Below the pieces are notes generated by a model that did no database searches, was not told the DNA's origin, and saw only the letters and a list, made by a program, of their open reading frames with translations. The translations under genes and the position numbers were made by a program. A stretch of DNA of 64,000 nt from Harmonia axyridis (Eukaryota > Arthropoda > Insecta > Coleoptera > Coccinellidae). Shown in pieces: positions 45,743-57,700 of the stretch (position 1 is the first letter of the stretch; every line of letters starts with the position of its first letter). The stretch is from NCBI RefSeq assembly GCF_914767665.1, contig NC_059507.1, positions 11,470,001-11,534,000 on the forward strand. The letters are read 5' to 3'.

Positions 45743-46941
45743 AAGGGTGTTTTTTTAGAGCTATAGAACTTTAAATTGCAATAAAACAACGATGGATTAT
45801 TCGATTGACATGAATTTTATTTATCCGTAAGATAATCTTGTGGCATTACATTTTAAATATGATTTCTGGCATATGACCGCCATCGCTGGCTCGGATGTAG
45901 TCCAATCTGGACATCCAATTTTCGATGATTTTTTCCAACATTTGTGGCCGTATATCGGCAATAACACGACGAATGTTGTCTTCCAAATGGTCAAGGGTTT
46001 GTGGCTTATCCGCATAGACCAATGACTTTATATAGCCCCACAGAAAGTAGTCTAGCGGTGTTAAATCACAAGATCTTGGAGGCCAATTGACAGGTCCAAA
46101 ACGTGAAATTAGGCGGTCACCAAACGTGTCTTTCAATAAATCGATTGTGGCACGAGCTGTGTGACATGTTGCGCCGTCTTGTTGGAACCACAGCTCCTAG
46201 ACATCATGGTTGTTCAATTCAGGTATGAAAAAGTTAGTAATCATGGCTCTATACCGATCACCACGACTGTAACGTTCTGGCCATCATCGTTCTTGAAGAA
46301 GTACGGACCAATGATTCCACCAGCCCATGAAGCGCACCAAACAGTCAAATTTTCTGGATGTAACGGTGTTTCGACATACACTTGAGAATTAGTTTCACTC
46401 CAAATGCGGCAGTTTTGTTTGTTGACGTAGCCATTCAACCAGAAGTGCGGTTCATTGCTGAACAAAATTCGCTTATGAAAATCGGGAACAACGGCAATCT
46501 CATTTTGGCCCCATTCGACGAATCTACGCCTTATTTGATGATCGTTTGGCTTCAATTTTTGCACGAGTTGGATCTTGCATAAAGTGGATGGACACAGATC
46601 CAATTCCTGTGCTCGATGGCGAATAGACTCATTCGGGTCTTCCTCAATGCTACGCTCTACAGCAGCAATAGCTTCTCTGGGAATGCGAGTTTTCAATAAG
46701 AGTAAACGTGGACGATTTTATCGACGATAAAATGGACGTAGTGCGCGATACGTATTCCGCACAGATCCATTATTTTCGAAATGAAATTGCACTATTTGCA
46801 AGCGTTGTTTAGGCGTGAGTCTATTCATGATGAATTGCCAAACCAAACTGAGAATAAATCACTTGACAGCTGTTGAATCCGTTGCCATCTTGAACAGTAA
46901 TGCCAACTTAAAGTTATATACCTCGAAAAAAACACCCTTTA
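45743..46941 (-). mobile_element. DD41D (rosa-type) element copy 3, full length, inactive
   Basis: At 1.2 kb this is the longest copy. The ends AAGGGTGTTTTTTTAGAGC and inverted AAAGGGTGTTTTTTTCGAGG are imperfect inverted repeats about 40 bp long. The whole transposase gene is present but broken. It defines the family layout for the four deleted relatives in the window. Confidence 0.92.
45846..46828 (-). pseudogene. DD41D transposase pseudogene
   Basis: From the ATG at 46828: MNRLTPKQRLQIVQFHFENN, GSVRNTYRALRPFYRR and a stop. A long open part (46696-46241) follows with EEDPNESIRHRAQELDLC, KPNDHQIRRRFVEWGQNE and KRILFSNEPHFWLNGYVNKQ. There the first catalytic aspartate is asparagine (SNE for SDE). 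After a deletion near 46262 and a stop near 46200 come LWFQQDGATCHTA and DLTPLDYFLWGYIK, with 41 residues between the second and third aspartates. It ends EIIFKM. The N-terminus fits the DUF4817 helix-turn-helix. Dead by stop codons and by active-site loss. Confidence 0.9.
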
Positions 46942-47777
46942 TAAGTATATCTGGTGAATCAATTTAATTCCTGGAACAAACCATTACTCTCCAAACCTTC
47001 TTATAAGTGCCTTCATTTTAAGAAAAATATTGATACTCTCATCAAAATCCTTGATTTTCTTTCAGACTGAGTTTATTCAACACGCAATGAAGATTTTACA
47101 AATGTGACGATTTTCTGAACCGAGGCCTGTCATTTGTGGTAGTGGCAGACTCACGCCTCCGACATAAATTTCCAGGACTCAATAAATCCTCTTGTTTGTG
47201 CTTCATTCAAGTCTCAACAACTAATGAGAACTTATTGCTGTTTTACGTGCTGTGAAGTGAACCACGATTAGTGAGGAAATAAATTAATCAAAATGAAAGG
47301 AGGGGAAGCCCTTATACTAACGAAATCAACCATTTGAATGTTGGGAAACTAACAAAATATATTGTATACTCACGTGGGGTTTATTAATTATTAATTATTC
47401 ATACGGTATATGTATAGGACGTCGTTTTGGAATTTCATCACGTCAAATTCCAAATGAATTATTCACAAGTATATATATTGAAATATTTCAATCAACAAAT
47501 CAATTTCCATAGTAATTAGTTTGTAAATTGATATAGATTGATGAGACATGTTTTTCTGATAACGTTGAGTAGCCATCGAATGCCTAATTACGCAATTTCA
47601 AAACATTGTATTTGTGGTACATGAAGGTTATTAACCGTTTTCAATCAAATTGTATTAACTGAATTGTCAATGAAATTCGAATATTTCGATTCGATTTTCC
47701 TAATTATTCAAACCCTGATTTTTGTTAATGACACTTCATTCTTCATTGAGCAAAATTAGTAATAAGCTTCATTTGTA
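46942..47777. other. Intergenic stretch, nothing recognised
   Basis: AT-rich. No frames above background. Confidence 0.45.
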
Positions 47778-47904
47778 TAGTGTACAACTTTGCTTCCACC
47801 ACTTTGCAATAGATGGCTGTAGCCGTAAGTGGTAATCGAAATAAATATATAGTAAATGTCATACAATACGCTTAGGTATTAGTAAAAATAACGCCATCGA
47901 AACA
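47778..47904 (+). mobile_element. Mariner 5' end fragment
   Basis: Begins GTGTACAACTTTGC after TATA and matches about 125 bases of mariner leader up to ACGCCATCGAAA. It is then interrupted by a 66-bp palindromic sequence. A second mariner copy starts anew at 47980. Confidence 0.8.
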
Positions 47905-47970
47905 TCATTCATTACAGCACTGTTCTTAGAACTGTAATGAACTCATTACGATAATGAAATAGAGAAACGT
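47905..47970. repeat. 66-bp palindromic repeat, also at 53492-53557
   Basis: TTCATTACAGCACTGTTCTT is followed by AGAACTGTAATGAACTCATT, an internal inverted repeat. Read inverted, the whole matches 53492-53557, the left border of the long hairpin there. It lies between two mariner pieces. Confidence 0.7.
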
Positions 47971-47979
47971 TATTTATTG

Positions 47980-48797
47980 GTGTACATCTTTGAATCCGCC
48001 GTTTTGCAATAGTTGGCCGTAGCTGTAAATGTTAGTCGAAATAAATAGATCGTAGATGTTATACAATAAGCTTAGGTATTTGTAAACATAACGAAATCGA
48101 AATATCGAAATAAGGCGATTTGTGTCTGAATCATAAGTTATTCTCGATTGAACATGTCAGCTTACGAACCAAATTCTCGTTATTTGCGGGGGGTTTTAAT
48201 TTTTTGCTTTAATATGAAGAAATCTACGGCTGAGGCTCATCGAATGCTGTCATATACCTATGGTGAGGCCGCTATTTTGATGTCGAAGACCAGCATGGCG
48301 GTGAAATATAGAAGGTTTTCGAAGATGGAGAATTCGCGGCATTCCATGATAGAAACTCGTGTCAAACGCAACAAAAATTGGCAGGCTCATTGAGACTGAC
48401 GCAACGAGCCATTTCGAAACGCCTAAAAGTCAGGGAATGATTCAGAAATAAGGAAATTGGGTGCCGTACAAGTTGACGCCGAGAGATTATGAACTGCGTT
48501 TGGTTGCTTGTGAACAGCTGCTTGCAAGGCAAAGACGGAAGGAATTTCTGCATCGCATTGTGACAGGAGATGAAAAATGGGTTCATTACTATAATCCCAA
48601 GCGCCAATAATCATATGGGTATCCCAGCCATGCTTCACGTCGACGGCCAAACTGAATATTCACGGTTCCATGGTATCAATATTTGGTGGGACCAGCTCGG
48701 CGTAGTGTATCATGAGTTGTTAAAACCGACTGAAACAATCACAGGCGATTGTTATCGAACGCACTTAAAGCGGAAACTAAGTTGTACGCCTATGTAT
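47980..48797 (+). mobile_element. Mariner copy 6, internally deleted
   Basis: The 5' end GGTGTACATCTTTG and 3' end AGTTGTACGCC before TA are both present. The transposase starts MSAYEPNSRYLRGVLIFCFN at 48153 and continues STAEAHRMLSYTYGEAAI. It then loses about 65 bases and shifts frame. Later words are RDYELRLVACEQLLARQRRK, EFLHRIVTGDEKWVHY and WWDQLGVVYHELLKPTETIT. After RTH it jumps to the 3' end, deleting the second and third catalytic residues. Confidence 0.88.
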
Positions 48798-50192
48798 ATA
48801 AGAGAAGACAACTGATAAACTTTTTTCGATTTCATTTGAACAATCCAAACTGTCTTTTTCTGAACAGAATCCAATTTGAGGAATAATTTTCTAGTAATGC
48901 ACTCAATAAGTCCCGGTTCTAACCAGTTCAAACACTTTTTTTCTTCAAACGTACAATAACGTCATATTTTTAATATGACGTAATAATAATATTTTTAATC
49001 ATCAAAAAGTTCTACTTTTCCTCCCGCGGAGGGAAAAGTGTTACCTAGCAAAGTTCAAAATTCATTCAGCATGACATGACAACCGTAACTAGGCATATTT
49101 TCCATTGATCAATCAATTGTAACGATTATTAGTATAAATTTCAATTGAAGTTGGATCTTCATACTTTCAAGAAATTCAAAACACAATTTCGTTTCCTACA
49201 TAACGTCGATTAGCTATAAGGGGGTAGTTTTCCATCTTTATCGCCTACTTTTCCTAAAAACTTCCTACTTTTATAAGAGCCTAAGTTATGATGATTACAT
49301 CATAAAAGGCAACACCCTCCCAACTACTCATAAGTAGGCGAGTGCAGTTTGTTGTGACATTTTGATTTACTACTTCATTTCATTCCTTCCGTCAACATCA
49401 CCTACATAAATGTGTATAAAACAGTAGTCATATCATCGAAACCTGTAACGCCGTCGTTTTTATTTTGTTTTACGATTACTGTTATGAGTTTCCAGGATTG
49501 GACATAAAATATTTCGGGATATATGAGACATAAAACCGATTTTATTATCTCCCATCACAAAGATACAAAATTTCCAGTTATGGAAAAGGGTTTTGATTTG
49601 TTGGCAGCAGTAATGAGCAGTAAAATTTTAATGAAACTGCGTGAATCACGATATCGTTGACAGGGGTGTGTATGACATTCATCGAGGCTTCCATTATGTA
49701 TAGAATATCGGTGCGGTTGCCACAAAATTGATGTGGAATGTTCATCGAGTGAACTCTGTTCAAATCATAAAATAATTCGCAGTTTTTAGCGTTTCGGGAA
49801 TATAGGGTTATTATATGGCGGGGAAGCATAAAATTTTGGGTCTGACATTACTAGATTTGGAGAATCTAAATTGATAATATTTTATTCGTTGAGCAGTACG
49901 CAGGTATATTCAATAAGAAATATTTTATGGAACGTTGGTAAGTGGTACCAATCTATTTTTATGAAATGAAACAAAATTAATTGCCACAAATTTAAATATA
50001 AACAAAAATTATTTCTACAACACTGAAGCTTCTTTAGGTACATTTCTTTTTTTGCATGTAAGGTAAGAAGCCTTCTAACAAAGAAATATTTACAGTCGTG
50101 CTCCTTATTAGCCAATTTTATGCAAATTGTCAAAATCGTGTAAATCCAATTGAATTCCGTTACTCAAATATTGTTTTTTTTATGTTTGAGAA
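48798..50192. other. Intergenic stretch, nothing recognised
   Basis: Frames of about 83 codons on the minus strand (49578, 49882) lack domains. Confidence 0.45.
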
Positions 50193-51067
50193 AAGGGTGT
50201 TTTTTTTAGAGCTGTAGAACTTTCAATTGCAATAAAACAACGATGGATTATTCGATTGACATGAATTTTATTTATCCGCAAGCTAATCTTGTGGCATTAC
50301 ATTTCAAATATGATTTCTGGCACATGACCGCCGCGGCTGGCTCGGATGTAGTCCGATCTGGACGTCCAATTTTCGATTACTTTTTCCAACATTTGTGGCC
50401 GTATATCGGCAATAACACGGCGAATGTTGTCTTCCAAATGGTCAAGGGTTTGTGGCTTATCCGCATAGACCAATGACTTTATATAGCCCCACAGAAAGTA
50501 GTCTAGCGGTGTTAAATCACAAGATCTTGGAGGCCAATTCACAGGTCCAAAACGTGAAATCAGGCGGTCACCAAACGTGTCTTTCAATAAATCGATTGTG
50601 GCACGAGCTGTGTGACATGTTGCGCCGTCTTGTTGGAACTACAGCTCCTGGACATCATGGTTGTTCAATTCAGGAATGAAAAAGTTAGTAATCATGGCTC
50701 TATACCGATCACCATTGACTGTAACGTTCTGGCCATCATCGTTTTTGAAGAAGTTCGGACCAATGATTCCACCACCTCATAAAGCGCACCAAACAGTCAG
50801 TTTTTCTGGATGTAACGGTGTTTCGACAAACACTTGAGGATAAACTTGACTTCAAATGCGGCAGTTTTGTTTGTTGACAAAATAAAATGGACGTATCGCG
50901 ATACGTATTCCGCACAAAACCATTATTTTCGGAATAAAATTGCACTATTTGCAAGCATTTTTCAGGCGTGAGTCTATTCATGATGAATTGCCAAACCAAA
51001 TTGAGAATAAATCATCTCGAACAGTAATGCCAATTTAAAGTTATATACCTCGAAAAAAAACACCCGT
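50193..51067 (-). mobile_element. DD41D (rosa-type) element copy 4, internally deleted
   Basis: The ends match copy 3. The minus strand keeps MNRLTPEKCLQIVQFYSENN, then by deletion the QTKLPHLK-type remnant. FQQDGATCHTARATIDLL lies after a stop replacing the tryptophan of LWF. DLTPLDYFLWGYIKSLVYAD to EIIFEM is open over 96 codons. The first catalytic aspartate region is deleted. Confidence 0.9.
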
Positions 51068-51261
51068 TATATGTTTGGATGCAGAACTCCAAACATGGAA
51101 ACAGTACTCTAGGACAGGTTTGATATCTTCCAAATAATAAGCAGCTGACCCTGAGTGAAATAACTGCAGGCACGAAACAGTAACCAAGTTTTTGTGATGC
51201 ACTCTTAGCAATGGATCTCGCGCGACTTTTCCATAAAAGGTTATTGCTGATAGTTATAACA
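51068..51261. other. Short intergenic gap
   Basis: Nothing recognised. Confidence 0.4.
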
Positions 51262-51416
51262 GGGACCCACAGACGAGCAACTTAGTCGCCAACCAAGTTG
51301 CCATCTTGTCAAGTTGTCGATTAAGTTGGTCATCTGTAGCTAGTTGCTGGTTTGTATTCCAAGTTGCCAACTAGGTAGCCAACTTATTTGGCAACTAAGT
51401 TGCTCGTCTGTGGGCC
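51262..51416. mobile_element. 155-bp MITE with inverted ends
   Basis: CCCACAGACGAGCAACTTAG at the left reappears inverted at the right (CTAAGTTGCTCGTCTGTGGG). CCAACTTAGTTGCC-like words repeat inside. TTA stands near both borders, which would fit a PIF/Harbinger-type element, but the exact duplication is unclear. Confidence 0.75.
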
Positions 51417-51617
51417 GCTTAAGATGGATGACTTCCATGGTACGGTAACTCCTTACTAGTTTCTGTTGTACACAGTGAGATTGGCTTGTCTAGAGAAAAG
51501 ACATACATATCTTGTTGATTCATTAATGGATTAACACCCAGTTGGAGGAACGTTCATTGAAATTTGATACCATCATTAGCCTTTTAATCCAAGAAGTATC
51601 TGGATCTTAGTAGGAAT

Positions 51618-51970
51618 ATGCTACACCTCCTCACTGGATTCCTCACAGGGCATTGCCGCCTTAGGAAACACCCGCATGAGAATGGGTCTATCGGTCTAAC
51701 TGAAAACGACGAGTGCAGATTCTGCGGGGAGGAGGAAGAAACTCTGGATCACCTGGTGACAAAATGCCTCGCCATCGCTAGCCAACGCAAAACCTTGCAC
51801 ACGAAACTTATAGAAGTGAGGAATTAGCCTCCTTGAAGCCATCCCAGATATTGGAGTTCATCAGAACTGGAACTGGAAGGCGTGCTGTAGATCACGTTAT
51901 GGAAAGAATAGCTCTGATGGGGGGCACAACAGACCATAAGGTCGCAGTGAAACGAAACCTCCTCAATTAA
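51618..51970 (+). pseudogene. LINE C-terminal fragment with zinc-knuckle motif
   Basis: LLTGFLTGHCRLRKHPHENG and CRFCGEEEETLDHLVTKC are typical of the end of LINE polyproteins that carry RNase H, where C-x2-C-x8-H-x4-C follows. After a stop and frameshift, ILEFIRTGTGRRAVDHVMER and TTDHKVAVKRNLL continue. The last bases resemble LINE 3' ends found at 60300. The upstream RNase H is missing. Confidence 0.75.
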
Positions 51971-52134
51971 ATCTAAATCTAATCTAGCATTTTAATCCTT
52001 CAATAGGAAGAGCTCATTGGCTATCTGCATTGTTTGATGGAGAATTAAAAGTCATTGTTACTTTTCTCATTATTTATATTTGGGACACAATATCACCTTG
52101 GGACAGGATCATAGGTCACAAGGAGAGTATCACT

Positions 52135-52618
52135 AATGTGGGCAGCTTTTGGAAACCTTGCACATATCTATACTATAAAATGCTGATATCCCTATAAATC
52201 TCAAGTTTTCGACTCCTGTATCCTACCTGTTGCCACATACGGGATAGAGACCGTAACCCTCACAGTTTAAAGCTCAAATAAACTAAGAGTAGCACAGAGG
52301 CCAATTGATCGTGCTATGCTCAACATATCATTGAGAGATAAAGTCAGGAACAAGGAAATCAGGGAGAGAATCAAGGTCAGGGATGTCATGGAGGAAAAAG
52401 CTGGTCACATAGCCAGACAAGACAGCAGCAGATGGACACTAAGAACACTACAATGGAGACCTCGTGAGACCAGGAGAAATAGAGGCAGACCACAAAGAAG
52501 ATGGGTTGACGACATCCGAGAGATAACAGGTAGAAACTGGCTGACTCAGGCCAGAGATAGACGAATGTGGAAGAGTATGGAGGAGGATTTCATTCAGAAG
52601 TGGATGGTGAAAAGCTGA
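52135..52618 (+). pseudogene. LINE C-terminal fragment (second family)
   Basis: The words SQVFDSCILPVATYGIETVT, RLRVAQRPIDR-like, MLNISLRDKVRNKEIRERIK, GHIARQDSSRWTLRTLQWRP, RRNRGRPQRRWVDDIREITG and RDRRMWKSMEEDFIQKW occur in order. This is the post-polymerase domain of an arthropod LINE of the same broad type as the one at 38187, but clearly another family. A stop near 52268 separates the first part. The final 100 codons are open. A GA run follows. Confidence 0.85.
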
Positions 52619-52619
52619 A

Positions 52620-52636
52620 AGAGAGAGAGAGAGTGA
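52620..52636. repeat. GA microsatellite at LINE 3' end
   Basis: AGAGAGAGAGAGAGTGAG directly after the LINE stop codon. It is probably the simple-repeat tail of that LINE. Confidence 0.8.
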
Positions 52637-52839
52637 GTTACTTTTCTATGTCTTTTACATAACTTGAGACAGGTCTGTATATTCAACGACGAAAAATCAT
52701 TATCAGAATCCATGAATAAAAGCAAATGGATTTCAAAATACCGTGAAGGTTCCTCCTCAGAAAAATATAGCCTCTAGCTAATGTGGCGTAAATTTAACAA
52801 ACCTTCGTGCAAACTTTTCATTGTTCCATCTACTTCCAA

Positions 52840-53330
52840 ATCACCCTGTCAAGTAAGTTCGCACCACCCACCCTCGCTTTTGCGATGAAAAATTCACCCC
52901 GGGCCATTTTAAATAGAAAAAAGCATCAAATTCTCAAAACTCATCGATCACGAAAGATCGACGGAAGCCATGATGGCAGGTTGTCGCTCCAGTTTGCCTA
53001 GTTTGCCTGCACTTCGCCATTATCCTGATTGCGTCGCACAAGTCACCTGTAGGATGTGATTGATGGTCCTCTTAGCACTATACATGATTGCGCAGAGAGA
53101 ATGCGATCGCTGTCCTGACAAAGAACCCTTTCAAGGCGCGTTTAGGGCGAGAGGGGCCTCACTTCTATCGTCCTTCGGTTTCCGCAGATGGAAAATGAAT
53201 GTGCGGATGTGATGGAGATTGAATTTTTTATGTCTTTTTTACTGTCCGATAGCGGCACGGAAAAGGCGGGAGTATCGGCGGTTTTCCAGGTTTTTTATTT
53301 TATCTTAGCGGGATGGACGAGGTGAGGATT
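52840..53330. promoter_or_regulatory. GC-richer unique tract, possible regulatory region
   Basis: Contains dense CG and GC words (GATTGCGTCGCACAAGTCAC, GCGGGAGTATCGGCGG) in AT-rich surroundings, and no transposon signature or conserved frame. A conserved non-coding element or distal promoter is possible. This is inference only. Confidence 0.25.
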
Positions 53331-53510
53331 CTCCGATGGAATGAATGGAGAATTTTGGGATGAATATCCTGTTGTTATTTATAGTTGTTTTCGACGAAAA
53401 CTAATTTATCACTACTTTTAGTCTTGGCCAAAGTTTTTACCATAGGCATCTTAGGAGTTTATTTCAGAATTTGAGATACCCAGCTGAATACTCGTTTCTC
53501 TATTTCAGTA

Positions 53511-54045
53511 TCGTAATTAGTTCATTACAGTTCTGAAAACAGTGCTGTTATGAAGGAAAAATTAAAAAAGTACGATTTCCAAGTGTATATAAATATCATG
53601 AGATATTACTTATCTGGTTAATGTTTCGGCAAAATGCCATCCAATAACCATTGTCAAACAGAAGATTTCCACGTTATTACGTAGGAATCAAAATCGAAAG
53701 TAACCCAAGCAGAATACACGCCATTAAAGGAGAGTAGCGATATACCGGTTTCACCCTTGTTAGGGATCATCAGTACCAAGGGTGAAACCGGTATATCGCT
53801 ACTCTCCTTTAATGGCGTGCATTCTGCTTGGGTTACTTTCGATTTTGATTCCTACGTAATAACGTGGAAATCTTCTGTTTGACAATGGTTATGTGGATGG
53901 CATTTTGACGAAACATTAACCAGATAAGTAATATCTTATGATATGTATATACACTTGGAAATCGTACTTTTTTCATTTTTCCTTCATTCATTACCAAGTG
54001 TCAGTCATTTGTAATTGTTAAAGTGCTGTAATGAACTCATCATAG
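53511..54045. mobile_element. Long hairpin element with 213- to 217-base arms and 17-base loop
   Basis: The left arm (about 53547-53759) and right arm (53777-53993) are near-perfect reverse complements around the loop 53760-53776. Shared words include GATATACCGGTTTCACCCTT and GTAACCCAAGCAGAATACAC. Outside the arms GTTCATTACAG (left) and CTGTAATGAAC (right) form outer inverted tips, and the left border recurs at 47905. No coding capacity. Confidence 0.8.
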
Positions 54046-54546
54046 CATTGTTTGTTATACTTTTTCGTTTTGTGGTTGTCTACACAGACTTCCAATCCAA
54101 TCAAAATTCAACACACGTCAATTATCGTCAATATACTTAATATAATTTGAATTTGGTGAAATGATTTGCGGCATCATTTGCAATTTCTTTTAATTCTGTT
54201 GTTGAATTTAATGCGTAATTATAAATTATTCCAGAATTCGAAACGTAAGATTCAAATTGAAATTTCGTAATCTGTCAATTTTCGTAACAGTCACACCAAC
54301 TGTCAAGATACAATACAAATGTCACTAGGATGTATAATCTGAATTTTTCATTGAATTTCGACATTATTTCACAAAAAATGGCTGAAATAGAGAAAATATC
54401 GTCTAATTCTCGTTGCTGGAGGCAACAGTATTGTAAGCCCATTCTGCAACTTGTTTCAGAATATACTATTAAACTTTCATTTAGATATCCTAAAAGTTGT
54501 CTCAAAACCTACATATGGTAGGGCAACTATTTAAATCTAAGGTCAG
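54046..54546. other. Intergenic stretch, nothing recognised
   Basis: Overlapping 63-76 codon frames on both strands without domains. Confidence 0.4.
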
Positions 54547-54732
54547 AGGTCTGTGATATTGAAGGAAATGAAAAAATCGATGAACTTGCAAAAAGGTACA
54601 AGGTTAACATCTGTTGGTCTTGAGCCTTTTTGTAGGCTTGTAAAAGACCAATATAAAACAGCGGTCCAAAGTTGAGTTACGAACAAAAGATCTTGGTTGC
54701 AGTTCCCGAAAGGCTAACAGAGCCGCAACGAT
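54547..54732 (+). pseudogene. LINE RNase H fragment
   Basis: IEGNEKIDELAKR (the final D..A block of RNase H), then after a frameshift TRLTSVGLEPFCRLVKDQYK and TAVQS. This is the same sequence type as SRLTPAGPEPFCGIGKDQYK in the LINE at 60275-61200. Short and shifted; a relic. Confidence 0.75.
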
Positions 54733-57700
54733 CCCGATTCAGTGAATTAAAATGAGATCAAAGGCCGCAAAAATCGACTATTTGCAAATAATTCAATTCC
54801 TATACGATATTCGCGTTTTAATTAATTCTCTACAATGATGATTTGATTAACAAATAGCGTGAAATTATTGGTGTCATTTATTGTCGCGAAGAAATTCCTC
54901 GCATACAATAGATTTGAATTGTCGTATTTATTTTCAACCGATATACCCTGAACAACCATTTCACGTTTGGAAAGTGACTAATATTCGACTATCGCACCAC
55001 AGCGCTGGTCACAAGTGTGACCATCCCCACTCCGTCATTGAAAGAAAACACTAGTTTATTCGTTCACTTCAATTTGTATGTATGTGGTTTCTGAGGGTGC
55101 ATTTGTCATTGAAGCGTTTAACTTCTCGTCAGTGCTTTTCTCATATCATCAGTTTCTCATATATATATAAGCAGTTGAAATCTCCTCAGACTAAACGATT
55201 AAATCTGTTGTTATCCAGAACTAGAACAGCTTTCGATTCAATCATTCCCTTGCCTAATTGCCGTATAAAACCCTCAACTCATGACTGGGCGAAGACCGTT
55301 ACCGTGAAGAATTCACCCATTTTCGCTCCATCCTGTATAATTTGCAGGGACTCTAATGACGCCTGGCTTAATGAAGTCCGCCTTTGTGAGCCTGTCGAAA
55401 CCTCCTCATGTATTCACTCTCATTTGCACGTCAGTCGTTAACGGAATCCCGATTAGATCTGAAGTACGTTCCATGCGAAGATTATAATTATTAGATTTCG
55501 GGAGATTGGTTACCGACAGTTATAGCTGTGCTCGACGGCACACAGCGTCTAGATCATAATCGAATTTTTCCCCTGCCTTTTGTCGCGTTATGCATTTGAA
55601 AATCGCTGGTGACATGTTGGTAGCAGTGGCGGACGTTCGGAGATGAAGTAGAGGGTAGAAGCTAGATGGATAAATAATATTCAACTCATCAATTAAAATG
55701 AGTCATACTTTCGCATCTCCCATTCCCTGAACATCACCTATAACGTTTTACTCACTGATTACCAATCCGTGAACAAATTCAATTCTGTCCGTCCATCCTT
55801 TAGCACGAACGGAAATATCTGGGACTTGAAATTTCCAGAATAGACTTGGATCTCTAATGCAAAACCTTACTAGGGGTTCCGTGAATACATGGCTGTTCGA
55901 AATTTGGTTCTCTTGATTTTTTCCCAAAAACTGAATCGATCGGAATTGGAAAATGAAATTTTTCATTCATTTAGTAAGATTTTGTCTGAAAGCAGTAGAT
56001 TTGAATTTCTATTCATAAATTAAAAATACATTCAATAGAAGGACGATATTCTGGATTTTTCATGGTTTGGAGGATCATGTATATATAATTTTCAGTTAAA
56101 TTTTCATTGATTAGAAATTTTTTCAATTAATGGTTTCCTAATACAAATCCCATCGAGTTGAGATTCTACATGTATGTAGTATCCAGTTATTGTTCCCTGT
56201 AAATGATTGAGATGGTCAACAGGATGCTTGGAGACCTATTAGTTTCTTCAAGTGTCGAGGGCATGACAGTTTCAATGAATTTACAGGGAACGAATTGCTT
56301 TTGTATATAACTTAGAAAGGAAGTGTTAATTCTTCGAGATGTCGAAGAAATGTCGGGTCGATTACTCGATTGTAAATCTGAGGAGATTTACTGGGGTTAG
56401 GAAAGATCGAAAACAAGACTTTTGTATCAGATGTGTCACATCTGTGTATCAGGTTCTAGTCCTTCGAGAATATTCGATTTCCAGGAATCCGCGAAGAGCT
56501 TTGAGGGCGGTACGGTAAAACTCTTATTGGAGGGGGGGTTGTTTTTCGGTACTTTCCCCCGATATGGGAGTGGTGCTAAGAGTGTGGCCATGCCGGAAGA
56601 AGGGAAGTCGATATTCAGGGAAGTTCAGTAAGTTTCGGTCAGTAGAGAGTTCAAGTCAAGTCTAATACGAGTTAAGGCTAAGTTCGGTCGGTCAAGACTT
56701 AAGACGTACGAGGTAAGACGATTCGCGAGTTAGAATAAGACGAGTCGTGAACAAGTTAGAAACGATACGACCGAAAACTTGAAGTATGACGAAGACGTGA
56801 TAATCGAAAACGTTTCGAGTAATTAACACTCTAATTAAAGACGAAATTCAGTACCGTAGCGAGAAACTTATAAATAGAACGTAATTAAAATCTTCTCAAT
56901 ACTGAGTTTGTACCGTATAAGTGTGGCTTTGTAAATAGATTTAAATAATTCAAAAGAGTTTAATTATTACAAATAAGGCAAAGTCACGATAAGAAGACGA
57001 AAGGCAGGTAATCGAATCATATCTCTAAACGATCGATTAACCAACATTTTTTGATTAGCGTCACCAGGACCAAATAAAATTCAAGGAGAATATTCCTGCG
57101 ATTACGATCCCGTTAGGTTTGGAACTACACATGTAAATATAATTTTAAGCTCCCTATACAATTTTGTGTTTATAGATAATCATAACTTCAGGAAATTCTA
57201 GCATAATATCGACAAAGAAATCTAATATATCAGCGACCAAACATCGAATCTGATTAGGATTTTGCGTGTAGCTTTATAGAAGATTGGCAAAACTAAGTCT
57301 TGATATTATGGATATCTCATGTGAAGGACAGTGATGAGATCCGTTTAGTGGTATGAAAAAGTATTAGGTAGTAATTTACGCAATTTCCTTTCTTACATCG
57401 CTTTGAGGGAAGGGGGTATACGTAAGCATGTTTGAAATTATAGTATTTCTGAATTCTGATTTGCAGAGACAGAGATTCTCTTCGTTCTAATTGAACTCCC
57501 ACTATTTGTGCAAGGGAAAGGGGGAAATTTTTGTCGTTCTCCGTTTAGCGATAGAATTCAAAGTAGAACTAACATTTTCAAAGTGGCTTTCGCGAACTCC
57601 AAAGCGTGTTAGTTTCAATTAGTATTCATTTTGACATTCACGAGTGCAGAGGAGAGAGTGCTTTGAAAAATTCGATCTATATTTTGGATTTATTGTTTCT

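Noticed and set aside
55082..55441. 119-codon plus-strand frame
   Set aside because: Composition looks ordinary and no motif is recognised. A frame of this length is expected by chance in 64 kb read in six frames.
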